Shown: positions 11,239 to 23,270, numbered from the stretch's first letter. The stretch: DNA of 64,000 nt from Eustoma russellianum (GCA_036186865.1 AP025054.1:17775520-17839519); one strand, 5' to 3'. Numbers and translations are program-made. Notes: generated from the sequence alone by a model not told the origin.

Positions 11239-12355
11239 TGATGAGCCCACGATGGGGTCAATGCAACATATTTTCATGTATCATTTATTGTCACATGTTA
11301 GTTCTGTAAGACATGGCATATCACTGTTAACTCCGCACACACTAGTGCTACTTGTTATGTCTTATAGTCTTAACTAACCCTTAGGACATGTCATATATGT
11401 TGTGTATCTTGTGTTTGTTGCTTGGGGTCTTTGAAGATAGGTCAAAGAGAGCTTTACATTGAAGAAGCATGAACACCGATCGATCCATGTCCCATCTGAT
11501 CGAATGATATCATTGTTCAAACAAAGCTTGAAGAAAAAAAGTGAAAGACTGATCGATCGAAGTCATTTTCAATCGGATGATCCAATCACCCAGCCACATC
11601 GATCATTCGATGTCAAAAGCTTGCTTTTGTCACCTACTTCGTTTTATCCGGCTGCAACTTATCGAAATCAACCATGTAGAAGCCGAAATTTACTCCAATA
11701 AAATTTCGAAACCTAATGTTGAAGAACCAAAGCTGCTCCAAAGTTGCTCCAATCAAATACAATAGAGTGCAATTGAAAATTTGCAACAAAAGAAATTTGA
11801 CCAGCCCGCAATCATAATTACAAGTTTCAAGCATTAAAATCTCATTGGACCTTAAAAACTCTTGTGATGTATATTTCATTGGACCGCGTACCTGTTGCAA
11901 ACTTTAGTTAGTGTATATATAGTTGTAGAAAGAACTTTTAAAAAAAAACCCTTTTATCATTTAAACTTTGTGTTCTTCCTTTGGGAAAATACAGAGCTTC
12001 GGCTCGTTTCAAAACGGAACCAGTTTGGTTCTTGTTTTTACCTTTAAATCTTCCTGAGGTTAAAGAATTCCTTTAAGTTAACTTCAACCGGTTACTTAAT
12101 TGTATCAACTTCATCTTTTGGTCTACAGCATCTTAGGGTCTCATAGAGGTTTAGATGTGTTGGAAAGCCAAGTAAGAAGAGGTGTGGGATAATCTGAGCC
12201 AAAAGCGACTAGCTACAGTTCAAGGGGTGTCGTTAGATGTTCTTTGCCATAGTTGGGCTTGAATCAGTTCTTGGAGTTAGAAGGAAACGATCCATTTCCC
12301 GCATTTGTCTTCATGAGCCGTCCGTTCCTTGGTCCGGGCCTGCTCGGTGTCGATA
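11239..12355 (+). repeat. Element C 5' LTR
   Basis: About 1,117 bp, TGATGAGCCCACGATGGGG... to ...CTCGGTGTCGATA (the 3' copy ends ...GTATCA). It contains clustered cgatcgatc/atcgatc motifs (11476-11600), a tatata box at 11914-11921 and a downstream block cagcatcttagggtctcat also found in families 2 and G. The ~80-codon ORF near 11459 is also in the other LTR, but I see no sign it is a gene. Confidence 0.9.
11911..11922 (+). promoter_or_regulatory. Element C TATA box
   Basis: gtgtatatatag within the 5' LTR, ~330 bp after the cgatcgat cluster region. The same box occurs in the 3' LTR near 25110. By position it is the likely core promoter. Confidence 0.5.
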
Positions 12356-12357
12356 GT

Positions 12358-12368
12358 TGGTACAGAGA
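12358..12368 (+). promoter_or_regulatory. Element C primer-binding site, degenerate
   Basis: tggtacagaga: the TGGTATCAGAG site with one T lost, two bases after the LTR. It would pair poorly with initiator Met tRNA. Confidence 0.6.
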
Positions 12369-13911
12369 GATAATGGTACCCTCTTACTCTAAATCATTTT
12401 GTTTTTTTCCAATTGTTGTAAAATTTATGTTGTGTGTAGCTACTGTACGTTATCTTCATTTGCTTTTGAACCCTTGAACTGAAACTAAATCATACTTTCT
12501 TATGATTGAAGAGTGATGTACTGTGCTTTGTTTAGTGGCTTGGACAAAAACTTTAAAAAAAATGAAATTAATGATTAGAGATCATTTCTGTTGTTTAAAT
12601 ATAAGAGGTGTCAACATCATCAAGCTTGTGTTAATGTGTGCTGTACGTTGTTAGTTTAGCTAAAATCAAAAAAACGTTTTGTTTATAGGTTAGTTTAAGT
12701 TATAAAAAAACAAAAAAAATAAAATAAAACAAATGCAAAATCGTTCTTGTTGCTGTAGTTGTGCGTGGTTTGATTAAAATGTGTTTAAGTGTGATATGTT
12801 TAGTATTTAAGTTGCAAGTGTTTCGTTAAAAAAAACCGAAACATTTTAGTTTAAACTTGATTAATCTTTGATGCTTTATTGTTTAAACTTGTTGAATTGA
12901 TTTCACCACCCCCGTTACACTTTAAGTCATTGTTTGGTACAAACTTGATTGAATCTTTTTAATGAAACATTATTGACTTGAGATTTGTTTAAAAGTGAAG
13001 TAAATTTGTAAGAAACAAGATTTGATTTCCAAATTTTAACGTTGGCTTTACGTTTATCTTTACTTGGACTGATTCAATTGTTTAAAGACTTTATTAGACT
13101 TAAGTTCTTACTTAGGATCACTTTGTCTATATTTATTCCCTACACTGTTAAATTGCCAACCCTGTATCATCTTGTTGTCTTTACACTTCTCAACTTGCAT
13201 TGAACTTTCATCTACATTTGGTTGTTAAATTTGTGAAACAATTTTCATATCATTAGTGTTTCTTCCGTGTGTTCAAAGAACGTTTCACAAAAGCCACACC
13301 AAAACTTGTGCAAGTAAAACCAAAGAAAAAGAAGCCGTGAGCAATGTCTCATAAAGGCAAGTGAGCAGTAGACTCACAAAACAGACAAAGCCAATCCAAA
13401 GGAAAATAATTAGGCTGTTTGTGAAAGAAACTGAGAGAAAAGTCATTTTTAACGTCAAAAAGCAAGAGACAAGACGTATGAGTGATTTGCACAAGAAGTT
13501 GAGATATAGCCATCCAAAGTTCACAAAAGGTGAATTGTGCAAAAACCAAAAGCAAATACCTACACCAAAAGTGTTGACTGTTGTAAAAGGTTCCTCGAAC
13601 AAACCCTTGTTGAACACTTGTGTGTATGTACTGTCTTTCACTTTATTTACAATTGAATGTGCATTAAAGTTTAAAGTAAGTTAAAGGATTGTTCTGTACA
13701 AACCCTTAGCTTTCTTTGATTCAGCCAAAAACATCACTTGACTTCTATTTTTCTTTGAATCTTAGATAGTCCAAGATTGTTGTTTATTCAATTGTCAATT
13801 TGAAGTAGAAATTTACGTTTTGTTAAAGTTATAGTTTTGATCTTACTTGCTTGTATTCTGACTTATTTATCTCATTGTTTTACCATCTTGGTTGAATTGT
13901 TTTGATTAAAC
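12369..13911 (+). other. Element C untranslated leader
   Basis: AT-rich, no credible ORF. From ~13060 it tracks the end of the element B leader (block agactttattagacttaagttct, then gccgtgagcaatgtctcat). It carries the double hairpin at 13338-13377. Confidence 0.7.
13338..13377 (+). promoter_or_regulatory. Double-hairpin leader motif, element C
   Basis: Hairpin 1: TGAG-(caatgt)-CTCA, 13338-13351. Hairpin 2: GTGAG-(cagtaga)-CTCAC, 13361-13377, where the last loop base differs from element B but the stem is kept. It lies 535 nt upstream of the ORF start. Confidence 0.5.
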
Positions 13912-14185
13912 ATGATTCTAAAAACATTTGGGGAGGTGAATGTCATAGGAGAGACTATGATGAACTGGAAAAACGTATGAACTCCTTTGGTCGTACGAAT
14001 GGTTTATGGGTTGGATATTGGGAATGTAAACTCCTAGATATCAAACACTTTCTCAATGCAATAAAGACGTTAGTGCATATTACAATGAAATGCTTGATGA
14101 TTTGTACTATGCTTATGTTGAAGAACATGAAGAATAAGCATGATTAGGTTCTTTGCTGGATTAGATAAAGAGATCGCTGATTGCA
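13912..14185 (+). pseudogene. Element C Gag-like ORF, first part
   Basis: ATG at 13912, by alignment with the intact start in element G (46084). It encodes HRRDYDELEKRMNSFGRTNG and LWVGYWECK, then frameshifts (near 14030) and reads through the Gag-like stretch to IADCM, where element D is inserted after the target site ttgca. It continues at 23271. See the element G copy for the domain description. Confidence 0.82.
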
Positions 14186-15497
14186 TGATGAGCCAAAAGA
14201 AGGCTAGATAAACGTTTCCAAGACTTTGCCTCCTACTCAAACTGATTTGAACCACAGCTATGGCAAAGAACATCACAATGACACCCCTTGAACTGTAACC
14301 GTTTGTTCTTGGCTCAATTTATGCCAACACCTCTTCCTCTTGGCATTCCAACACATCTAAAACCTCATTGAGACCCTAAGATGCTGTGTGTGAACAAAAA
14401 CGAAGTGAATACTAACAAGTCCTAGGCTATGAACTTGGAAGAAAACCGTTAAGTGGTCTTAAACTTCAACTTGAAATGTTGATAACTCCTTATAGGAAAA
14501 TCTGATTGGAAGTGTTTGAAATTGTGTTGTGTTTTACAATCTGATTCCTATGCTATTTATACAAAACGAAAATTACAAGAGTACAAGGTTTAAAGTACAA
14601 AGTACAAGACTAAAAATAAGGTGCTTGTTTTTGAACAACTTTGGCTCCAAGAATCTGGTGCTTGCCGTGCTCTCCATCCTGTTTTCCAGCCTTTTTCTTG
14701 ATCAATTTGATTGGTTAATACATGGAGCAGCTTGCTTTGAATGGCCTTTTGATTGGTTTGCAAGTTGGCTTGAATTTTTCAAAGGATTTACGTTTCTCTT
14801 CCATCTTGATTTTCAGCCAAAGTTTTGATTGGATAATGTATTGAGCAGCTTGCTTAGAAATGCCTTTGATTGGTTGTATTTGAGGCTTTGAATATTCAAC
14901 TCAATTGTGCCTTCAACCAGCCGAATTCCTCATGATTTTTGATTGGATCTTTTGTTTTTGATTGGTTGCAAGTTGGCTTTCCTTCACTTGTTTTTGATTG
15001 GTTTGTACATTTGCAAGACTCCTTCCTATTGGCTAATGATGTGAGCAGCTTGTTTCATCCATTCTTAACGTGAAAGAACAATCTGATTTTGACTTGAGTG
15101 CTTGTCACCACCTTGCTTGTAAGCTACTTGCATTTCACCTCTTTGCTTGGACAAAAATTCAGATTCTAATTGCATTTCCAAGCTATGTACGTGTACCTGA
15201 AAGACAAGGCAATAATACAACACAAACTATCCTAAAACAAGGTTAACCAACCAACAATATTAAAAAGAACAACTAAAGATATGTACAACACGTTTTCGAT
15301 ACAACTAGATCATAGCTTGTATCATATAAACCCAATGGACATCATCTCTGCTTGGTTCATCCTCTTCATGCCTGTAAAGAAATGATTCAACACAATGTAA
15401 CAATTTCTTAGCCATACTCCTTGTTATGGGACCTGTGTGGGGCATTGAGGTGTCATCGTCAGTGTTTGTATCCACAAGGTTAGGCTGTAGCTCATCA
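14186..15497 (-). repeat. Element D 3' LTR
   Basis: 1,312 bp, the downstream LTR in the element's own sense. Its first 193 bp in that sense (15497 back to 15305) carry the C-terminal 64 codons or so of the polyprotein. The body has repeated ttgattgg/gcagcttg words, which make it rich in short direct repeats. Confidence 0.92.
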
Positions 15498-16740
15498 TTC
15501 CCTCCCACTTGAGAAGGATTCGTCCTCGAATCTGAATCAATACTAAACGGAGAAAGGTCAGCAACATTAAAAGTTTTAGAGATAGGACCATACCTTTCTT
15601 CAGGAAGATCGAGAACATAGGCATTATCACCAAGCCGTTTCAATACTTTGAACGGTCCATCGCCTCTTGGCTTCAACTTTGAGTCCCTTTCCTTAGGGAA
15701 TCTTTCTTTCCTCAAGTGTAACCAAACAAGATCACCAGGCTCAAATATAACAACTTTACGATTCCTGTTGGCTCTATTGGCATACACTTTATTCTTAGCT
15801 TCAAGTTGTGACTTAACCTTTTCATGCAATTCTTTCACAAGTTTTGCTTTTCGTTCACCATCTAAACTAACACGTTCATGAACAGGTATGGGAACAAGAT
15901 CAAGCGGGGGACAAAGGGTTAAAGCCATAAACAACTTCAAAAGGAGAATGCAATGTTCCACTATGAACAACTCTATTGTATGCAAACTCAATATAGCTAA
16001 GCAGTCTTCCCAATTCTTTAAATTCTTTGAATGACAACACGTAACAGTTGAGACAAAGTTTCTATTAACAACTTCAGTTTGACCATCGGTTTGTGGGTGA
16101 GCAGTTGTAGAAAATAACAATTTAGTACCAAGTTTACTCCACAAAACACGCCAGAAATGACTTAGAAACTTTGTATCTCTATCACTAACAATTGTACGTG
16201 CATGCCATGCAATCTAACAATCTCCTTAAAGAACAAATCAGCAATATGAATAGCATCATCAACTTTCTTACATGCAATGAAATGTGCCATTTTGGAAAAT
16301 CTATCAACAACAACAAAGATGCTATCTTTACCAGTTTTGGATCGAGGCAATCCCAATACAAAGTCCATAGAAATATCAGTCCAAGGTGAGCTTGGAACAG
16401 ATAAGGGAGTGTACAATCCATGTGGTTGTGTTCTAGATTTTGCTTGTTTGCAAGTAATACATTGGTCACATACCTTATCAACATGTGCTCTCATATGCGG
16501 CCAGAAGAAATGCTCCCTTAAGTGTTCCAAAGTTTTTAACGAGCCAAAATGACCCATTAAACCTCCTCCATGAGCTTCTTTTATCAACAACTCTCTTAAT
16601 GAACACATTGGTACACATAACTTATGTTCTTTAAACAAATAACCATCATGCAAGTAATATTTAGCAAAAGGTGAATCAATGCATGCTTGATAGATAGAAC
16701 TAAAGTCATGATCAGAATGATACATCTCTTGATAGACTCA
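15305..16740 (-). pseudogene. pol: Element D integrase with LTR-encoded tail
   Basis: N-terminus ~16725 back to 16400: KLCVPMCSLRELLIKEAHGG, GHFGSLKTLEHLREHFFWPH, CDQCITCKQAKSR (HHCC zinc site). Core: DISMDFVLGLPRSKTGKDS and VVVDRFSKMAH; a frameshift lies near 16200 at the IVSD block. The last open stretch, 16144 to 15305, has TAHPQTDGQTEVVNR, then VHERVSLDGERKAKLVKELH, the LRKERFPKERDSKLKPRGDG block, FNVADLSPFSID and a tail with HTGPITRSMAKKLLHCVESF, ending VYMIQAMI with stop at 15305-15307. The stretch 15497-15305 lies in the LTR. The chromatin-targeting function of such tails is known for chromoviruses; that this tail does it is inferred. Confidence 0.9.
15498..15512 (-). promoter_or_regulatory. 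Element D polypurine tract
   Basis: The minus strand reads caagtgggagggaa directly before the 3' LTR. This is the plus-strand primer site and is also coding (QVGGN). Confidence 0.8.
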
Positions 16741-16759
16741 AAACCAAACATGTTACATG

Positions 16760-17284
16760 AAAGAGTAGTAATCAAAGTATAGCGACGAGATAATGCATCA
16801 GCAACAACATTTTCTTTTCCTTGCTTATACTTGATCACATAAGGGAATTGTTCAATGAATTCAACCCATTTGTCATGTCTTTTGTTCAATTTTCCTTGAC
16901 CTTTTAGATACTTAAGGCTCTCATGATCAGTATGAATCACAAATTCCTTAGGTTGCAGATAATGTTGCCAAGTTTGTAAAGAACGGACAAGGGCATACAA
17001 TTCTTTATCATAGGTTGAATAATTTATGGAAGCTCCTTTCAATTTCTCACTAAAGTAGGCAACAGGTTTGTTACCTTGATGCAATACAGCTCCAATGCCA
17101 ACTCCACTGGCATCACATTCAACTTCAAACATTTCGTCAAAGTGGGCAATCTCAGGATAGGTGCAGAAGTTAGACGTTTCTTAAGTTCCTCAAAGGCTTG
17201 TTGTTGTGATTCTCCCCATTCAAATCTTACATCTTTCTTGACTAACTCATTCAAGGGTGCAGCTATGGTAGAGAAATCCTTCAC
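16760..17284 (-). pseudogene. pol: Element D RNase H
   Basis: Two frames: 17284-17150 (KDFSTIAAPLNELVKKDVRF, QQQAFEELKKRLTSAPILRL) and 17132 onward (FEVECDASGVGIGAVLHQ, INYSTYDKELYALVRSLQTW, EFVIHTDHESLKYLKGQGK, NVVADALSRRY). All four acidic catalytic residues are present (DAS, KEL, HTDH, VADAL). A frameshift near 17140 separates the two halves. Confidence 0.9.
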
Positions 17285-17299
17285 AAAACGTCTATAGAA

Positions 17300-18350
17300 G
17301 CTAGCTAATCCATGAAAACTCCTAATATCTCCAGCAGACTTAGGGGTTAGGCCACTCAGTTATGGATTTAACTTTCTCTTGGTCCATTTCAATTCCTTCA
17401 GCACTAATCACAAATCCTAAGAATGTAACCTTCTCCAGACAGAAAGAACACTTCTTGAAATTAGCATACAACTCTTCTTTCTGTAGGGTGACAAAAACAG
17501 CTCGAAGATGGATCAGATGTTCACTTAGGGTTTTGGAGTAGATAAGAATGTCATCAAAGTAGACTACTACAAATTTCCCTATGAATTTCCTTAAGACCTC
17601 ATTCATTAACCTCATGAAAGTACTAGGGGCGTTGGTTAAACCAAAGGGCATAACTAACCATTCGTACAATCCAAATTTAGTCTTAAAGGCAGTTTTCCAT
17701 TCATCACCTTCCCTAATTCTCACTTGGAAATAACCTTGTTTAAGATCTACTTTGCTAAAGCACCTAGACCCATACAACATATCCCAACATGTCATCCAAC
17801 CTAGGAATAGGGTATCTATACTTCACAGTGATCTTATTGATGGCTCTACAATCAGTACACATTCTCCAAGTTCCATCTTTCTTAGGGACAATGATAACAG
17901 GAACAACACAAGGACCTCATACCTCTCTTTACTTTACCTTGGGTCAATAGTTCCTCACTTGCTTTTGGATTTCCTATAGTTTCCTCTGGATTGCTCTATA
18001 GGCAGGTCTGTTTGGCAGAACAGCTCCTGGAACGAAATCTATTTGATGCTTCAATGCCTCTTAGAGGTGGTAAACCTGGGGGATCTCCTTCAGGAAACAA
18101 GCTAGAAATTCTTGAAGTAAGATGCAACTTCACTTGTAAATGTAGATGGTATTTCAGATGAAGAGAAAGAGCTTCCTTTGTAAAGCAAGATATAACATTT
18201 TCTGTGAATTGATTAGCATGGAATACCTCACTTTGATGATGCAAAGAATGCGCTTTCTTTAGAGATGGTTCGGCAGAAACTTTGATTTCTTTCGGTTCAA
18301 TTTTAAGATGTGAACTTTTCAGTTGGTTTTCCTTGATGAAAATCCTTTCC
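17300..18350 (-). pseudogene. pol: Element D reverse transcriptase
   Basis: Linker 18350-18000 (ESEVF/HANQF-type region, then LPPLRGIE), frameshifted palm start near 17850-18000 (VPVIIVPKKDGTW, MCTDCRAINKIT), then an open stretch 17795-17340: GSRCFSKVDLKQGYFQVRI, LYEWLVMPFGLTNAPSTFM, YFDD at 17550-17561, FLGFVISAEGIEMDQEKVKS. Breaks lie near 17345, 17790 and 17920. Confidence 0.9.
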
Positions 18351-18479
18351 AATTCCTTTTCTTTTGGATCATTATGGCTTTTTACATTCGTTGTTGATCC
18401 TCAAAGACTTTGTGCTAGGGGCAAGGCATTTAATTTGAAACAGCTTGTTGTTATGCCTAAAGGAATATCTATTAGGTAA

Positions 18480-18930
18480 CCATCATAAGTAACCTTGTTG
18501 TCAAATTGCCACGGTCTACCTAATAAGATATGACTTGATTGCATAGGGGCTACATCACATAACACCTCAGCAAAATACCCACCAATGATAAAGAAACTAG
18601 GACCTTGCTTTGTACTTTCACTTCACCACACTCATTAAGCCACGTAAGTCTATAAGGATGGGGGTGATTAATTAAAGGTAACTCAAGTTTCCTAACAAGT
18701 TCAAAAACTTGCCACATTGGTACATGAACCGGAGTCAATGATTAAAGTGCAGACTTTCTTTTTAACCATACAATGAATGTGGAATATGTTCTCTCTTTGT
18801 ATGTCAGGTTCTTCAGTTTTAATTTGGGCACTAGAGCTCGACGGACAACTAAGAACTCTTTTGTTTCACACTCATTAGTCTCTTCACTAATCTCTTCTTC
18901 TTCCTCACATGTTGTTCATTTTCATTGTTT
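18480..18930 (-). pseudogene. pol: Element D protease
   Basis: Aspartic protease of the retropepsin type. Around the active site the minus strand encodes a VCTLIIDSGSCTN-like text with DSG at 18728-18736, then VRKLELPLINHPHPYRLTWL and, after frameshifts near 18600, the HILLGRPWQFD block (~18500-18530). At least two indels break it. Confidence 0.8.
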
Positions 18931-20201
18931 CCCTCACTCTCTTTCCAATTCTTCCTCAGAATAATACTCATTAGACTCTTCAATAAACATGATGCGTTTA
19001 GGGTTGGGACATTGATTAGCAAAATGACCTTTTCCTAAGCATTTAAAACATTGAATATCACGAGTCTTAACATTAGGCGTACCTTCCACCTTGGCTTTGC
19101 CTTTATCAGTGATTGGAAACTTTGGACGATTTTGGATGTTCTGGGTTGTTTTTCCTTTCGAATCCACGGCCTTGACCTTGTTGTGGACGGAAAGGCATCC
19201 TGGGCTGTGTTCTAGGAAAACTCAAAGGATTAGTCGAAAAGAAGGGTTAGAAGTTTTTACCTTCAATTGTCTTTCCAACTTTCTCAGCAATGTGAACCAT
19301 AGAAGCCAGATCAGAGTAAGGTGTAAGTTCCACCTTGAATGCAATCTCTTTGTTCAAGCCAGCTAGAAATCTAGCCATTGTGGCTTCCTCAGCTTCTTCT
19401 ATGTTAGCCCTGGTAAGCAGATGTTCTAATTCTTATAAAATTCATCAACAGATCTATTACCTTGAGAAAGTTGTTGCAATTTCTGGAAAATGCTTCTTTC
19501 ATAGGAAGGAGATATGAATCTCTTCCTCATCTCTTGTTTCAGCTCGGACCAAGTAACAACAGGGGGCTGTCTTGTTCTTCTCGGGTGTTCTGCAATTGCT
19601 CCCACCAGAGTAAAGCATAATCTACAAATTCAAAAGTTGCATACCGCACTTTGGCCAATTCAGAATAGTTAGTGCAAGAATACATATGATCTACTTTTGT
19701 TTCCCATTGCAGATATGTTTCAGGATCACTTTTCCCTGGAAGGAGGGTATTGTCAGTTTAGTAGTAATGAACTCTTCTTCAGATGTTCATTCTCTATCAG
19801 GTTGACGTTCATCATACCGTTCTTCGGATAGTGTTCTTCATTGTACTCAGGGAGATAATCAAATCTCTCCTCAAAAGAAATGTTCCTACGACCACCATTA
19901 CTACCTCGACCTCGACTTCTACCTCTATGTGATGTGACTCTTCTAGGTTGAACATGAGACTCATTACCATAAGAGGTGCCTTCTTGAAAAGGTATACTTA
20001 GGTTCCTTTTGACCTGAGGTGGCTTTTCTACATTGTTTATCCTTTGTTTGTTATCCTCTATGTCACTTCTCATTAAACCAAACTGATTAACAAGGGAAAG
20101 TGAGTGTTTGCTGTATATTCTCTAGGGTAACATGGACTGGGGATGGGACAGGAGTATGATGGGGACGGGGATGGTGCATTATCTTTCTGTTGGGGACCCA
20201 T
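18931..20201 (-). pseudogene. gag: Element D Gag
   Basis: The start ATG is at 20201 (MGPQQK), 6 codons into a Pro/Ser-rich N-terminus, as in element E. Then SDIEDNKQRINNVEK, an Arg/Gly-rich patch, a capsid core spread over frames (IPSFQGKSDPE region near 19740, KRFISPSYERS near 19510, ARFLAGLNKEIAFKVEL near 19350), and an intact CCHC knuckle CFKCLGKGHFANQC at 19009-19050, followed by an acidic linker into protease. It has several frameshifts between 19250 and 19760. Confidence 0.87.
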
Positions 20202-21948
20202 GATTCAAAAGACAATCTCAAAAACCAATTTTAAAATATTGACAAGATGCAAATACTCTACTTTATGTTGACAATTGTTCAAAACAGCAATTTGGACTAT
20301 TTCTCCTAAAGATTCAAGAAATCACAGAAGTCAAATTGTTGTTCGGGCTGAATGAAATCTACGGGGTTGTTAAGACAATCCCTCAATACTTTACAGCATA
20401 TGCAATTATCAATTGAAGTAAAGTGAAAGTAAAGACACACAACAAAGTGTCTAGCAAGGGTTTGCTTTAGAAACTTTCAATATTTCAAAACTACAACACT
20501 TTGGGTTTGGTTTGGGCACTTTCTTTCTTTTGAGCTTTGCACGGGAATTTCCCTTTTGCAATGTTTATTTTGGGCTTTTCCTCACTTGGTTTTCTTGTGC
20601 AATTCTCTCTTGTCTTGCCTCTTACTTGTTGACAAATTTGGCTTTTCTCTCGCGTATTTCTCAATCAAGCTTAATTTTCTTTCTTTGGAGGGGTTTGCTT
20701 GATTGTTGTGACTACTCCTCACGGCCTACATGAGACATTGCCACGGCCTTTAATTGCACAAGGTTTGTTGTATTTGGAATTTGAAAGTTCCTCGTACACA
20801 ACACGGCTAAACACTATGTAGTGAGAATTCAATTCACAATTACAACAAGTTCAAATTGTATAGTGCAATGTAAGTTCAGAAATTGATCTAAAACAACAAT
20901 TGGATAGCTCTTTAACAGTGTGGGGCTTAAACAATTCCTAACTTTCAGAATGTATCTAAGTCCAACAAGTTGTTTGAAACAATTGAAATCAACAAAAAGA
21001 TAAAGCTATTAGCATTCACCAAGATTTCAAATGAGCTTTAAAAGTTGTTCTAAACCACACGGTTTTGGGCAGTTTGTCTTCTTTTTTTTTTTTTTGTTTT
21101 TGATGCAAATGATCTAACTAATCTTAAGATGCTAAATGCAACTTATTGTTTCTAAATGCAATTTATAAGGCTGATTACTAACAACTAATGGAAATCAGTT
21201 TTGATGCAAAGTAAGCTAACTTGTTTTGTTGTTTTTAAGTGATCTATCCTACTTTGTTTTTTTTGGTTTTTGTTTGTATGATGCAATCAGTTTCTAAGCT
21301 AGATGATACTAGATGCAAGTGTTTATCCTACTTATCAAACGTGTAATACTAGAAACTAGGCAGCACACTTAGTTAAAACTAACCACTTGTTTTGTTCTTA
21401 GTTTTTGGATTTCTTGTGCTAAACTAAACAACCAACTAAACACTTAAACTATGTTGTAAACTACTCTAACTAAGCTAAATAGGCAGCAAATAAAACGTGT
21501 AAACAGATTGCACACAACTACTAAAACAGAATTTTAACAACTTGATTACAAACTAATCTATCAACTAATCTATTTTTGTGTTCAAGTTTTCTGTTTTAAG
21601 GAATCACTAAACTACCGTTTACTTCTAGATTAGGACCTAATGAACATTATCTAAGCTAGATTGAATAAGAAAAATCAGGTTACACACAAGGTTTTAACTA
21701 AACTACACAAAGGGATTCTATCACACTTAAGTCTAGTCTATGATCTTTTTGTGGTGTTTCGGTTTTTTTGCTACTAAAACTAAGTTATCAAACTATTGTA
21801 AACTATCTAATAAACACTTTAAAACATAAACTAACTACCTAAACTAACAGATTCTACACGGACATAAAACAGTTTACTAAACAGTTTTGGGCAGCATCAC
21901 TCATATGCAAGTTTAAACAATGTAAACATGAACAGAAGACTAACCAAC
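20202..21948 (-). other. Element D untranslated leader
   Basis: About 1.75 kb, AT-rich, with many ctaaact/aaactaa words. No ORF is worth calling. The double-hairpin region is at about 20707-20742, slightly eroded (stem bases lost) relative to elements E and G. Confidence 0.65.
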
Positions 21949-21960
21949 GCTCTGATACCA
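21949..21960 (-). promoter_or_regulatory. Element D primer-binding site
   Basis: gctctgatacca, the exact reverse complement of TGGTATCAGAGC, two bases from the 5' LTR. Confidence 0.93.
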
Positions 21961-21962
21961 AT

Positions 21963-23265
21963 TGATGAGCCAACGAAGGCTAGATAAACGTTCCAAGGAC
22001 TTTGTCTCCTACTCCAAACTGATTTGAACCACAGCTGTGGCAAAGAACATCACAATGACACCCCTTGAAATGTAACCGTTTGTTCTTGGCTCAATTTATG
22101 CCAACACCTCTTCCTCTTTGGCATTCTAAACACATCTAAAACCTCATTGAGACACTAAGATGCTGTGAACCAAAAATGAAGTGAATACTAACAAGTTCTA
22201 GGCTATGAACTTGGAAAAAACCGTTAAGTGGTCTTAAACTTCAACTTGAAATGTTGATAACTCCTTAAAGGAAAATCTGATTGGAATGTGTTTGAAATTG
22301 TGTTGTGTTTACAATCTGATTCCTATGCTATTTATACAAAACGAAAATTACAAGAGTACAAGGTTTAAAGTACAAAGTACAAGACTAAAAATAAGGTGCT
22401 TGTTTTGAACAACTTTGGCTCCAAGAATCTGGTTGCTTGCCGTGCTCTCCATCCTGTTTTCCAGCCTTTTTCTTGATCAATTTGATTGGTTAATACATGG
22501 AGCAGCTTGCTTTGGAATGGCCTTTTGATTGGTTGCAAGTTGGCTTTGAATTTTCAAAGGATTTAACGTTTCTTCCATGCTTGATTTTCAGCCAAAGTTT
22601 TGATTGGATAATGTATTGAGCAGCTTGCTTAGAAATGCCTTTGATTGGTTGTATTTGAGGCTTTGAATATTCAACTCAATTATGCCTTCAACCAGCCGAA
22701 TTCCTCATGATTTTTGATTGGATCTTTTGTTGTGCAGCTTGCTTGCTTTCCTTCACTTGTTTTTGATTGGTTTGTACATTTTCAAGACTCCTTCCTATTG
22801 GCTAATGATGTGAGCAGCTTGTTTCATCCATTCTTAACGTGAAGAACAAATCTGATTTTGACATGAGTGCTTGTCACCACCTTACTTGTAAGCTACTTGC
22901 ATTTCACCTCTTTGCTTGGACAAAAATTCAGATTCTAATTGCATTTCCAAGCTATGTACGTGTACTGAAAGACAAGGCAATAATACAACACAAACTATCC
23001 TAAAACAAGGTTAACCAACCAACAATATTAAAAAGAACAACTAAAGATATGTACAACACGTTTTTGATACAACTAGATCATAGCTTGTATCATATAAACC
23101 CAATGGACATCATCTCTGCTTGGTTCATCCTCTTTATGCCTGTAAAGAAATGATTCAACACAATGTAACAATTTCTTAGCCATACTCCTTGTTATGGGAC
23201 CTGTGTGGGGCATTGAGGTGTCATCGTCAGTGTTTGTATCCACAAGGTTAGGCTGTAGCTCATCA
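21963..23265 (-). repeat. Element D 5' LTR
   Basis: 1,303 bp, matches 14186-15497. It contains the minus-strand TATA box gtataaatag (22328-22337) and, at its high-coordinate end, the duplicated copy of the polyprotein tail (GPITRSMAKKLLHC), not attached to pol here. Confidence 0.92.
22328..22337 (-). promoter_or_regulatory. Element D TATA box
   Basis: The minus strand reads gtataaatag in the 5' LTR; the same box lies near 14550 in the 3' LTR and at 43911 in element G. Confidence 0.6.
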
Positions 23266-23270
23266 TTGCA

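Larger units (their letters stand above)
14186..23265 (-). mobile_element. Element D: family-2 Ty3/gypsy (CRM-like) element
   Basis: Complete element, 9,080 bp, minus strand; LTRs 14186-15497 and 21963-23265; TSD ttgca at 14181-14185 and 23266-23270, inside the Gag-like ORF of element C. LTR ends form an 8-bp inverted repeat, TGATGAGC...GCTCATCA in the consensus. Minus-strand order: PBS 21949-21960, leader, gag from 20201, protease, RT, RNase H, integrase, PPT, with the coding frame running into the 3' LTR to 15305. It is the youngest layer of the A>B>C>D stack, yet its genes are frameshifted. Confidence 0.93.

Noticed and set aside
11459..11701. 80-codon ORF conserved at 24661-24900
   Set aside because: The match is due to the two LTRs of element C being copies; no start context, family similarity or third copy supports a gene.
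12241..12480. 74-codon ORF spanning the end of the element C 5' LTR
   Set aside because: It crosses the LTR-PBS border, is not kept in the 3' LTR copy and resembles nothing.
16192..16552. Plus-strand ORFs opposite the integrase of D (and similar ones opposite RT and protease of D, E, A, H and B)
   Set aside because: Antisense shadows of recognisable pol text.
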